Positions 24,714-31,375 of a stretch of 40,102 nt of DNA are shown piece by piece. The stretch covers positions 1-40,102 of the forward strand of contig JAFSSQ010000089.1 of assembly GCA_017450965.1 (NCBI GenBank), given 5' to 3'. Origin of the DNA: Clostridia bacterium (GTDB lineage: Bacteria > Bacillota > Clostridia > Oscillospirales > CAG-272). The notes beneath the pieces were generated by a model. It was not told the DNA's origin. It did not search any database and saw nothing but the letters and a program-made list of their open reading frames with translations. How positions within the stretch are numbered: position 1 is the stretch's first letter; the number at the start of each line of letters is the position of its first letter. Position numbers and translations under genes: made by a program.

Positions 24714-25023
24714 AACATTGAGATTGATGCTTGAATATAACACTTATTGTGTGTGGCTGTACGATGAGAATGACGAAATAATCGACAACGACAACCCGCC
24801 CGAATGGGATGATGATCAGCAACTGACTGACGCGTTTATGGCTGTTAGCGATTTGTACGATACATTCTTTATCGATATCAAACATGAGTTTCGCTATGTA
24901 GGTTGTCCTGACGATGAGACGAGAAAAAAACTCTTAGCGTTAATTTCAACTGCCGTAGAAATCATTACAAAAAAGAATAACGGAAAATATATTATTCAGA
25001 ATGATATCCATTGTGATTTCTAA
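24706..25023 (+). CDS. Probable immunity protein 2
   Basis: A 105-residue, strongly acidic protein (DENDEIIDNDNPPEWDDDQQL near residues 19-39), predicted all soluble. The ATG at 24706 overlaps the stop of the preceding gene by 8 bases, with GAGG just upstream, so translation is coupled. I do not recognise the family. Small acidic proteins directly behind a toxin tip are commonly immunity proteins, and many such loci carry more than one, with the second often left over from an earlier toxin. It is the last gene before the second neck copy. Confidence 0.6.
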   Translation: MIKTLRLMLEYNTYCVWLYDENDEIIDNDNPPEWDDDQQLTDAFMAVSDLYDTFFIDIKHEFRYVGCPDDETRKKLLALISTAVEIITKKNNGKYIIQNDIHCDF

Positions 25024-25033
25024 ATCCGGGTTG

Positions 25034-25067
25034 GCAACCGCAGGCATTATTACGCGTCTGCGGTTGC
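25034..25067. other. 10-bp hairpin between the immunity genes and the second neck copy
   Basis: GCAACCGCAG (25034-25043) and CTGCGGTTGC (25058-25067) pair perfectly with a 14-base loop. No T-run follows, so it is not a standard terminator. It lies 5 bases before neck copy 2, at the likely cassette junction. Confidence 0.55.
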
Positions 25068-25071
25068 ATAA

Positions 25072-25213
25072 TCCGCAAACCGCATACTATCCTCGTTTAC
25101 GGCTCCGCAAGCTACCCCTGCTTTGACAAACTGATCGATCAGGGCATCAAGGTGGTATCCTATCCCAGCCGCACCGCGTCGGCCTTCGAGAGGAGGCGGA
25201 CGAGATGAGCAAG
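25072..25213 (+). repeat. 'Neck' direct repeat, copy 2 (DUF4417 3' fragment)
   Basis: This second copy of 23870-24011 encodes RKPHTILVYGSASYPCFDKL and the rest of the DUF4417 tail (stop at 25204), the ribosome site and ATG AGC AAG. It has no DUF4417 body upstream. The reading after ATG (MSKSSSG) soon runs into the hairpin array and the tRNA complement, so the gene that once followed is lost. Protein-level differences from copy 1 are three: V to I, V to A and A to T. Confidence 0.93.
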
Positions 25214-25237
25214 AGTAGTAGCGGTTTGTTGCCCCCA

Positions 25238-25317
25238 TGTCCCGCAGGACACATCATTGCCGAAGGCAACATCATGTGCGAAGCACACATCATTTGCCCC
25301 GCAAGGGGCAAACATCA
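25238..25317. repeat. Row of four short hairpins separated by CATCA
   Basis: Stems: TGTCC-CGCA-GGACA (25238-25251), TTGCC-GAA-GGCAA (25257-25269), TGTGC-GAA-GCACA (25275-25287) and TTTGCCCC-GCAA-GGGGCAAA (25293-25312). Each is followed by exactly CATCA before the next stem, and the last CATCA leads into the tRNA terminator hairpin. On the minus strand the two middle loops read TTC within C(TTCG)G-like, very stable turns. Stem sequences differ but spacer and form are kept. Confidence 0.85.
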
Positions 25318-25319
25318 TT

Positions 25320-25355
25320 GCAAAAAGAGCATCGCTGTTGCGACGCTCTTTTTGC
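25320..25355 (-). terminator. Terminator of tRNA-Pro
   Basis: A 16-bp stem with one mismatch (25320-25335 with 25340-25355), with an internal A5/T5 pair, starts directly after the encoded CCA of the tRNA on the minus strand. Confidence 0.75.
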
Positions 25356-25431
25356 TGGTCGGAGTGGGGAGATTTGAACTCCCGGCCTGATGCTCCCAAA
25401 GCACCCGCGCTGCCAACTGCGCTACACCCCG
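25356..25431 (-). tRNA. tRNA-Pro (anticodon UGG)
   Basis: Minus strand, 76 nt with encoded CCA. Acceptor CGGGGTG pairs with CACTCCG (one G-U); D-arm GCGC/GCGC; anticodon stem GGTGC/GCATC with loop TTTGGGA, so anticodon TGG; T-arm GGGAG-TTCAAAT-CTCCC; discriminator A then CCA. All four arms are intact. It borders the right edge of the low-G+C island. Confidence 0.96.
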
Positions 25432-25435
25432 GAGG

Positions 25436-25474
25436 GGAAAACGCCTTTTGCGCCGCCGGAGGCGGCGCGGCGTT
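25436..25474 (-). terminator. Terminator of the THUMP methyltransferase gene
   Basis: An inner GC-rich 8-bp stem (25450-25457 with 25461-25468) lies within an outer AACGCC/GGCGTT stem (25440-25445 with 25469-25474), followed on the minus strand by TTTTCCCC. Confidence 0.55.
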
Positions 25475-25491
25475 CCGGCGGCCGGACGGCG

Positions 25492-26658
25492 TCAGGAGCG
25501 GCGGCCGAGGTCGGCGGAAAACAGGCGTTTCTTTTCCGATTTGAAGTATTGATAGAGATAGCAGGGGATCATGCCGTTATAGAGCTTGCGGACCTTGTCC
25601 GCGCGGCGGCCGTACAGCCGCTCGAAGCGCTCGTTTGAAGTCAGCAGGTAGACCTGCCACGGATCGAGCGCGGTGAACGCCCGTCCGATCTCCCGGTAGA
25701 GAACTTCCGTTTCCTCCGGGGTCATCAGGCGTTCGCCGTACGGGGGGTTGGTCACGATCGTGCCGCGCGCGCCGGGCGCGGGGGACTGGATGCGGCGGGC
25801 GTCCATCACAAAGCTCGTAACGTAATCGCCGACTCCCGCCCGCGCGGCGTTCGCTTCGGTCAGGGCGACGGCGTTCGGGTCGATATCGGTGGCGGCGGCG
25901 CGGAAATCCGTCCGCCGGACGAGAGAGGCGGCTTCCTCGCGCGCCTTTTTCCAGAGCGAGGCGTCCAGATTGGAGAAGGACTCGGAGATGAAACGCCGTC
26001 CGGCGCCGGGCGCCCGGCAGGACATGATCATCGCCGCTTCCACGGCGATCGTGCCGCTCCCGCAGAAGGGATCCCACAACAGGACGTTCTCCCGCGGGCG
26101 GCTCGTGTAAACGATGGCGGCGGCCAGCGTTTCCCGGAGCGGAGCGGCGACCGATTCGGGCCGGTAGCCCCGCTTGTGCAGCGCGATCCCCGAGGTGTCG
26201 ATCAGAAAGGAACAGCGGTCGCGGAAGAGGAAGAACTCGATCTGGTATTTCGTTCCAGTCTCGGAAAACCAGGAGATCCCGTATTCGTTTTCCAGCCGCT
26301 TTGCCACCGCTTTTTTGATGATGCGCTGGCAGTCCGGCAGGGAAAAGAGAGTGCTTTTGACCGAGTGCCCCTTAACGGGGAAGGCGTCCTCTTTGCCGAT
26401 CCAGTCCTCCCACGGGAGGCTTTTGGCGGCGTCGTAGAGCTCGGTAAAGCTATGCGCCGGCCCCTCGCCCAGCTTGATGAAGACCCGTTCCGCGCAGCGC
26501 AGCCAGAGGTTTGCGCGCGGGATCGCGGAGAGATCCCCCTCGAAGGTCACGCGCCCGTCCATCGTTTCAAGCCGCTTGCAGCCGAGGGCGTCGATCTCCT
26601 CGCCGAGATATTTTTCCAGCCCGAACAGGCAGGTGGCAACCAGCGTCACGGTCGTCAT
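25492..26658 (-). CDS. THUMP-domain class I SAM-dependent RNA methyltransferase (RlmL N-half / YpsC type)
   Basis: The 388-residue product probably methylates N2 of a guanosine in 23S rRNA, like the RlmL/YpsC group; the exact target is inferred from the family. Residues 1-60 form the ferredoxin-like start (ATCLFGLEKYLGEEI), about 65-155 the THUMP domain, GIALHKRGYR (157-166) the link, then the methyltransferase with DPFCGSGTIAVEAAM (196-210, SAM loop), TDIDPNAV, and NPPYGER (304-310, catalytic). Length is normal (about 375-390). It starts 21 bases after the E2-like gene on the same strand with a GAAGGA site, so the two form an operon. Confidence 0.9.
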   Translation of the reverse strand: MTTVTLVATCLFGLEKYLGEEIDALGCKRLETMDGRVTFEGDLSAIPRANLWLRCAERVFIKLGEGPAHSFTELYDAAKSLPWEDWIGKEDAFPVKGHSVKSTLFSLPDCQRIIKKAVAKRLENEYGISWFSETGTKYQIEFFLFRDRCSFLIDTSGIALHKRGYRPESVAAPLRETLAAAIVYTSRPRENVLLWDPFCGSGTIAVEAAMIMSCRAPGAGRRFISESFSNLDASLWKKAREEAASLVRRTDFRAAATDIDPNAVALTEANAARAGVGDYVTSFVMDARRIQSPAPGARGTIVTNPPYGERLMTPEETEVLYREIGRAFTALDPWQVYLLTSNERFERLYGRRADKVRKLYNGMIPCYLYQYFKSEKKRLFSADLGRRS

Positions 26659-26679
26659 GGCAAAACGTCCTTCAAATCG

Positions 26680-27597
26680 TTATTCGATATCCTCGGCAAC
26701 CGTTTCGGGCGGGGTGAGGAGCGCGGAGGGATTTTTGAAATAGCGGCGCATCGTGCGCAGGGCGGAGGCGTAATTGAAGCCGTCGCAGATCCGCTCGTCG
26801 GTCACGACGGTAAAGTCGATCATCGGGCGGGTCTTTACGCTGCCGTCGTCGTCCAGATAGATCTCCTTGCGCTTCGCGCCGAAGGAGAGGAAGACCGGCA
26901 GATTGCCGAAGTTGTAGATGTGGTGATAGATCGGCGGGATCGCGAGCGACCCCATGCTCGTGATGATAAAGGAGCCGTGGAACGGGCTGAGTTTGAGCAG
27001 GGACTGCGGCATCCAGCCGTGGTAGTCGAGCCAGTTCAGCAGCCGGATAAAGCCGCGCAGGATCGGGCGCGGGATGACGCGCAGGACCTTGGTCAGCTTG
27101 TCAAAGGAGGTGTTGGAGTCCTCGCCTTTGCTTTCTTCCAGCGTTTTATTGAACTTTTCGTAGACCTCGGTCAGGGTATCCCACGGGGTATAGTTGATCT
27201 TGATGACCGTGTCGGGGGAGTTGAGAGACATCTCCTTTTTGACGGTCATGACCACCTCGATCCCGTGGCGCGCGTAGACGCGCTGTCCGCTGACAAAGCG
27301 GTTGATCGCGGGGTTGGAGGCGACGGTGCGCACGTAAGCCGCAAGAAAAACGTGCAGCATCCCGATATTCTTATAGCCCTGATCTTTCAGCTCTCGGAGC
27401 AGTTCTTCCGCCGCGGAAACGTCGACCGCGTCGCGGAACATATTGAGCGCGTCGTTGCGCTGCGGCATGATGAATGCCATCAGCTGATTGACCGGAGAGA
27501 GGGAACGGATCCAGCGGCCTTCCTTGCGGTCGCCGCGTTTGCGCTTATACGGTTTTGCCCCGGCGGGAGCGTTTTTTGTTGTCTCTTCGTTTGGCAT
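26680..27597 (-). CDS. Stand-alone E2-like (CAT-fold) acyltransferase lacking the catalytic His
   Basis: The 305-residue product matches the catalytic domain of 2-oxoacid dehydrogenase E2 acyltransferases: FLAAYVRTVASNPAINRFV, SPFHGSFIITSMGSLAIPP (the SxxGS region) and DFTVVTDERICDGFNYASAL at the C-terminus. It has no lipoyl or E3-binding domain. The usual HxxxDG motif reads ERICDG here (Glu268, Asp272), so the general-base His is replaced. Related clostridial proteins with this ERICDG form are known to me from memory, so it is probably a real subfamily, not decay. The N-terminus is basic (PYKRKRGDRKEGRW). No dehydrogenase genes are nearby. Function unknown. Confidence 0.8.
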   Translation of the reverse strand: MPNEETTKNAPAGAKPYKRKRGDRKEGRWIRSLSPVNQLMAFIMPQRNDALNMFRDAVDVSAAEELLRELKDQGYKNIGMLHVFLAAYVRTVASNPAINRFVSGQRVYARHGIEVVMTVKKEMSLNSPDTVIKINYTPWDTLTEVYEKFNKTLEESKGEDSNTSFDKLTKVLRVIPRPILRGFIRLLNWLDYHGWMPQSLLKLSPFHGSFIITSMGSLAIPPIYHHIYNFGNLPVFLSFGAKRKEIYLDDDGSVKTRPMIDFTVVTDERICDGFNYASALRTMRRYFKNPSALLTPPETVAEDIE

Positions 27598-27611
27598 GGC
27601 GATGCTTCCTC

Positions 27612-27640
27612 TTGATTTTCATCGTAGTTTATACTATACT
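27612..27640 (+). promoter_or_regulatory. Promoter of the cca operon
   Basis: TTGATT (27612-27617), a 17-base spacer and TATACT (27635-27640), 68 bases before cca. It overlaps the opposing promoter; a palindrome TATACT-TT-AGTATA (27635-27648) covers part of both -10 regions. Confidence 0.6.
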
Positions 27641-27645
27641 TTAGT

Positions 27646-27674
27646 ATAATATCATATCGCATCCGAAAAAACAA
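27646..27674 (-). promoter_or_regulatory. Promoter of the E2-like/THUMP methyltransferase operon
   Basis: Minus strand: TTGTTT (27674-27669), a 17-base spacer and TATTAT (27651-27646), 49 bases before the E2-like start. Its -10 is only 5 bases from the -10 of the cca promoter on the other strand. Confidence 0.6.
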
Positions 27675-27707
27675 GGGATTTTACGAGATTGCCGGAATAA
27701 AAACGCC

Positions 27708-28940
27708 ATGGATCTGAGAAAAGCCGAAAAGCGCATCGAAAACGAACTGCCCGCCGGAGGAAGGGAGATCGTCTCCCGTCTGGAGCGAGCGGGCTTTTGC
27801 GCCTTTTTCGTCGGCGGATGCGTGCGGGACGCGCTGCTCGGCCTTTCCCCCGCCGACTGGGACGTTGCCTCGGCCGCCCGGCCGGAGGAGGTGCGCTCGC
27901 TGTTTTCCGACTTGCCGATCCTCTCTACCGGGCTGAGGCACGGCACGCTCACCCTCCTCTCCGACCGCCCCTACGAGATCACGACCTTCCGGACCGAGGG
28001 CGCGTACAGCGACGGGCGGCGCCCCGACCGGGTCGCGTTTTCCCGGTCGCCGGAGGAGGATCTCTCCCGCCGGGATTTCACCGTCAACGCGCTCGCCTGG
28101 TCGCCGGAGCGGGGGATCGTCGATCTCTTCGGCGGCGTCGCCGATCTGGAGGGGCGTGTTTTGCGCTGCGTCGGCGATCCCGGAAAACGCTTTTCCGAGG
28201 ACTCGCTCCGCATTCTGCGCGGCCTGCGGTTTTACGCCGTTTACGGCCTCGCCCCGGAGGCGGCGACCGCCGCCGCGATGCACGCGCTGGCAAGCGGGCT
28301 TGACCGCCTTTCCGCCGAACGCAAGGCAAAGGAGTTCTCCCTCGCGGTCGCGGGCCGCTTTGCGGGCGAAGCGTTTGCCGCTTTTCCCGATCTCCTGATC
28401 GCGCTCTTTCCCGCGCTTGCCGGCCGTCTGCCCGATCTCACCCTCCTTTCGCGCCTCGATCCTTCGCCGGAGGAAAGAACGGCGTTTCTCTTCTTTTTAG
28501 CCGGGGAGGAGGTTCTTGCCGCCTCGCTTGACGATCTGCGGTTTTCCCGCCGCTTTTCGGCGCGCGCCAGCCTGCTTTTCCGCGCGGCGCGCTCCGTTCC
28601 ACCCTCCGACCGGCTCGGGATGCGGCGCTTTCTCGCCGTTCTTTCCCCCGGCGACGCGGAGGCCGCCTTCCGGATCCGCCTTGCCGCCCTTCCCGCGGAG
28701 GCGGCGGAGACGGACCGCGCGATCGCCCTTCTTGCCAGCTTGCGGGCGGGAAACGACCTCCCGCCGCGCCGGGAGGAGCTTGCCGTCGACGGGAGTGCGC
28801 TCCTTTCCCGCGGGCTTGTGCGGGAGGGGCCGGAGGTGGGACGCGCTCTGGATCTTCTTTACCGCGCGGTCGTGGACGGGAAAGCGGAGAACGGCGAAAA
28901 GGCCCTCCTCGCTTATTACGAAAGGAGGCGGGAGCTGTGA
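27708..28940 (+). CDS. cca: CCA tRNA nucleotidyltransferase
   Basis: The enzyme adds or repairs the 3' CCA of tRNAs. The 410-residue product is a class II poly(A) polymerase-type enzyme: FFVGGCVRDALLGLSPADWDVAS (about 28-50, with the GG motif and metal-binding Asp pair), the DGRRPDRVAFSRSPEEDLSRRDFTVNALAW motif B/C region, GDPGKRFSEDSLRILRGLRF with the template-binding EDxxR-type helix, and a helical body and tail. It starts the plus-strand run cca, hypoxanthine-DNA glycosylase, rlmI, each overlapping the next by 4 bases. The one tRNA in the window already encodes its CCA, so here the enzyme would act in repair for that tRNA. Ribosome site is weak (CCGGAAT). Confidence 0.93.
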   Translation: MDLRKAEKRIENELPAGGREIVSRLERAGFCAFFVGGCVRDALLGLSPADWDVASAARPEEVRSLFSDLPILSTGLRHGTLTLLSDRPYEITTFRTEGAYSDGRRPDRVAFSRSPEEDLSRRDFTVNALAWSPERGIVDLFGGVADLEGRVLRCVGDPGKRFSEDSLRILRGLRFYAVYGLAPEAATAAAMHALASGLDRLSAERKAKEFSLAVAGRFAGEAFAAFPDLLIALFPALAGRLPDLTLLSRLDPSPEERTAFLFFLAGEEVLAASLDDLRFSRRFSARASLLFRAARSVPPSDRLGMRRFLAVLSPGDAEAAFRIRLAALPAEAAETDRAIALLASLRAGNDLPPRREELAVDGSALLSRGLVREGPEVGRALDLLYRAVVDGKAENGEKALLAYYERRREL

Positions 28941-29440
28941 CGGAGCATCCGATCCCGCCCGTGTACGACGGAAACTCCCGGATCCTGATCCTCGGCAGTT
29001 TTCCCTCCGTTCTTTCCCGGGAGACCGGTTTTTTCTACGGCAATCCCCGCAACCGCTTCTGGGAGGTGCTCGCCCGGGTCTGGGACGCGCCCTGCCCGCA
29101 AACGACGGAGGAGAAAAAAGCCTTTCTCCTCGCGCACCGCATCGCGCTTTGGGACGCGGCGGCCGCCTGCGAGATCCGCGGCTCCGCCGACAGTGAGATG
29201 AAAAAGATCCGCCCGACCGATCTCTCCCCCATCCTGCGCGCGGCGCGCATCGAACGCGTCTGTCTCAACGGCGGCAAGGCCGCCGGGATCTACGAAAGAT
29301 ATATCCGAAAACCCGGTATGCCGGAGGCGGTCCGCCTTCCCTCGACCAGCCCCGCCAACGCCGCCTGGTCGCTTGACGCGCTGACAAAGCGCTGGCGGGA
29401 GGCGCTCCTGCTGCCGGATCCCGAGGAGGAAAAAGTATGA
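28937..29440 (+). CDS. DNA-deoxyinosine (hypoxanthine) glycosylase, UDG superfamily
   Basis: The 167-residue product is a UDG family 6 enzyme that removes hypoxanthine left by adenine deamination. Seen: ILILGSFPSVLSRETGFFYGNPRNRFW (about 17-43; the GSxPS loop and the FYGNPxNxFW motif), LWDAAAACEIRGSADSEM (catalytic Asn region of the family) and LPSTSPANA near the end. Length is normal (about 160-170). The GTG start overlaps the cca stop in a GTGA, and its own stop overlaps the rlmI start in ATGA, so translation is coupled along the run. Confidence 0.88.
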   Translation: MTEHPIPPVYDGNSRILILGSFPSVLSRETGFFYGNPRNRFWEVLARVWDAPCPQTTEEKKAFLLAHRIALWDAAAACEIRGSADSEMKKIRPTDLSPILRAARIERVCLNGGKAAGIYERYIRKPGMPEAVRLPSTSPANAAWSLDALTKRWREALLLPDPEEEKV

Positions 29441-30657
29441 AAACAGAACGAACGTTTCCTTCCTGCACCGTCACCCAAAAGGCGGAGCGCTCCCTGCGCG
29501 GCGGCCACCCGTGGGTCTACGCGGAGGAGATTCTCTCCGTTTCCGCTCCGCCGGAGAACGGCTCGCTTGTCGACGTTCTCTCAAAAAAAGGCGCCTACCT
29601 CGGAACGGGCCTGTGGAGCGAAAAAAGCAAGATCCGCGTCCGCGTCCTTTCCTCCAACCCGAACGAAACGTTCGGCGAGGCGTTTTTTGCCCGCCGCGTT
29701 TCCTACGCGGTCCGCTACCGCCGGGAAGTGATGGGGGAGGATTTTTCCGCCTGCCGCCTGATCTTCGGCGAGGCGGACGGTCTCCCCGGCGTGACGGTGG
29801 ACCGGTATGAAAACCTGCTCGTTTCGCAGATCCTCTCCTTCGGGATGGAACGGCGCCGGGAGATCCTTTACCGGTCGCTTGTCGGCGAGCTTGCCGCCTG
29901 CGGCGTTGCCGTTGCGGGGATCTACGAGCGCTCGGAGGGCGCGTTGCGCGAGCTGGAGGGGCTGGAGCGGTACAAGGGCTGGTACGCCGGCTTCCCGCAT
30001 CCCGAAAGCACGGTCACGACCGTCTGCGAAAACGGGATCTTCTACGACGTGGACGTGGAAAACGGCCAGAAGACCGGCTTTTTCCTCGATCAGAAGTATA
30101 ACCGCCTCGCCGCCGCCCGCCTTGCCCGCGGCAAGCGGGTGCTCGACTGCTTTACCCACACCGGCTCATTTGCCCTCAACGCGGCGAAGGGCGGGGCGGA
30201 GCGCGTCACGGCGGTGGACGTGTCCGCCGAGGCGCTGGAGATGGCAAGGAAAAACGCCGAAAAAAACGGCCTCTCCGACCGGATGGATTTTCTCTGCGCC
30301 GACGTGTTCGATCTCCTCCCCCGGCTCGAGAAGGAACACGCGCGCTACGACTGTATCATCCTCGACCCGCCCGCCTTCACCAAAAGCCGACGGACGGCGC
30401 GGGACGCGGAGCGCGGGTATAAGGAGATCAACTACCGCGCGATGAAGCTGCTGCCGCGCGGCGGGTATCTCGCCACCTGCTCCTGCTCGCATTTTATGGA
30501 AAGCGAACGGTTTTTGCCGATGCTGACGGCCGCCGCGCGGGACGCGGGCGTCTCGCTGCGGCTGATCGAGCGGCGCCGCCAGTCGCCCGACCACCCCATC
30601 CTGCTCGGCGTGCCGGAGACCGACTATCTGAAGTTTTTCCTGTTGCAGATCGTATAA
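29437..30657 (+). CDS. rlmI: Class I SAM-dependent rRNA methyltransferase, RlmI type
   Basis: The 406-residue product has an N-terminal PUA domain (LRGGHPWVYAEEI, residues about 20-75), the linker DGLPGVTVDRYENLLVSQIL, and a Rossmann methyltransferase: FFLDQKYNRL, VLDCFTHTGSFALNAAKGGA (SAM loop), DPPAFTKS (catalytic region) and CSCSHFM with the Cys typical of 5-methylcytosine transferases. By family it forms m5C in 23S rRNA. Length is normal (about 395). It ends the cca run and is followed by a bidirectional terminator. The ATG overlaps the preceding stop, with GAGGAGGAAAAAG as ribosome site. Confidence 0.9.
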   Translation: MKTERTFPSCTVTQKAERSLRGGHPWVYAEEILSVSAPPENGSLVDVLSKKGAYLGTGLWSEKSKIRVRVLSSNPNETFGEAFFARRVSYAVRYRREVMGEDFSACRLIFGEADGLPGVTVDRYENLLVSQILSFGMERRREILYRSLVGELAACGVAVAGIYERSEGALRELEGLERYKGWYAGFPHPESTVTTVCENGIFYDVDVENGQKTGFFLDQKYNRLAAARLARGKRVLDCFTHTGSFALNAAKGGAERVTAVDVSAEALEMARKNAEKNGLSDRMDFLCADVFDLLPRLEKEHARYDCIILDPPAFTKSRRTARDAERGYKEINYRAMKLLPRGGYLATCSCSHFMESERFLPMLTAAARDAGVSLRLIERRRQSPDHPILLGVPETDYLKFFLLQIV

Positions 30658-30660
30658 AGA

Positions 30661-30697
30661 AAAAACCGGCTTCCCGCCGCGGCGGAAAGCCGGTTTT
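30661..30697. terminator. Bidirectional terminator between rlmI and the zinc-ribbon gene
   Basis: AAAACCGGCTT (30662-30672) pairs with AAGCCGGTTTT (30687-30697); A- and T-runs at the ends allow both directions. Confidence 0.85.
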
Positions 30698-30700
30698 CCG

Positions 30701-31357
30701 TTATTCGAGCACGATCTCGTCGAGATCAAGGAAACGCCGGGCGTCCTCGACCGAGGCGAGCGGGAAGTATTTTTGCTTTCCGCAGCTCTTGCAGTAGACG
30801 CGCACGGAGTTTCCGTCCGGCGCGCAGTCGGCGTCGTAGTCGCCGTGCGTGCCGCAGGAGCAGCGGAGCTTGCCGTCGTTTTTCAGCTCGGTGAGGAGAA
30901 AGAGGATCACGTTGTAGATATCCGCGTCCTCGATGCGCCGCAGGGCGCGGTCTGTCTCCGCGTCCGGCGCGGAGCCGGAAGAACCGTCCTCCCGCAGCAT
31001 ATCCCGCAGAGCGTCTTCCTGCTCCCGGAGCGCGTCGGAGACCTTTTCCTTTTTTCCGAAAAAGCAGACGTCAAGCCCGGACATCGAGCAGGAGAGGGAG
31101 AAGAACTCGCGGGAGAAAAAGAGCTCGGAGCCGACGGTGTAGGAATGGTGCTTGCTCCCGCAGGCAAAGCAGGGAAGGTCCAGCCGCACCCGGTTGTCGG
31201 TTTTGGAGAGGGTAACGGTCATGGAGCTGCCGCCGCAGGGGCATTTCAGCCGCAGACGGTCCGCCGTCAGCGCAAAGACGCCGACGGGCGCGAGCACGCC
31301 CTCCCCGCAGACGGGGCAGCGGTAGGCAACGGTCGTTTCCTTTGGGGAAAGGATCAT
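30701..31357 (-). CDS. Zinc-ribbon-rich protein of unknown function
   Basis: The 218-residue product has four CxxC-type pairs: YRCPVCGEG (near 13), LKCPCGGSS (near 38), LPCFACGSKHH (near 61) and, after a helical acidic middle (about 100-165), LRCSCGTHGDYD with YCKSCGKQ (near 165-195). These could make two or more zinc ribbons. No DNA-binding or enzyme motif is recognised. It is the last gene of the minus-strand run from ftsK, 18 bases after mltG, and ends 4 bases from a terminator. Its place behind mltG suggests a link with cell envelope or division, but that is only position. Similar Cys-rich proteins are common in clostridial genomes. Confidence 0.75.
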   Translation of the reverse strand: MILSPKETTVAYRCPVCGEGVLAPVGVFALTADRLRLKCPCGGSSMTVTLSKTDNRVRLDLPCFACGSKHHSYTVGSELFFSREFFSLSCSMSGLDVCFFGKKEKVSDALREQEDALRDMLREDGSSGSAPDAETDRALRRIEDADIYNVILFLLTELKNDGKLRCSCGTHGDYDADCAPDGNSVRVYCKSCGKQKYFPLASVEDARRFLDLDEIVLE

Positions 31358-31375
31358 AGAAGAAAACTCCTTTTT

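Noticed and set aside
25238..25317. CRISPR array
   Set aside because: The constant part is only 5 nt (CATCA) and the variable parts are self-complementary hairpins; no cas genes are near.
25205..25390. 61-codon ORF after neck copy 2 as a real gene
   Set aside because: After MSKSSSG it reads through the hairpin row, the tRNA terminator and the complement of tRNA-Pro, so it is the stump of a lost gene, not a working one.
25356..25431. tRNA-Pro as a used attachment site with a direct repeat at the far island edge
   Set aside because: I found no copy of the tRNA 3' end near 19.6 kb and no integrase gene.
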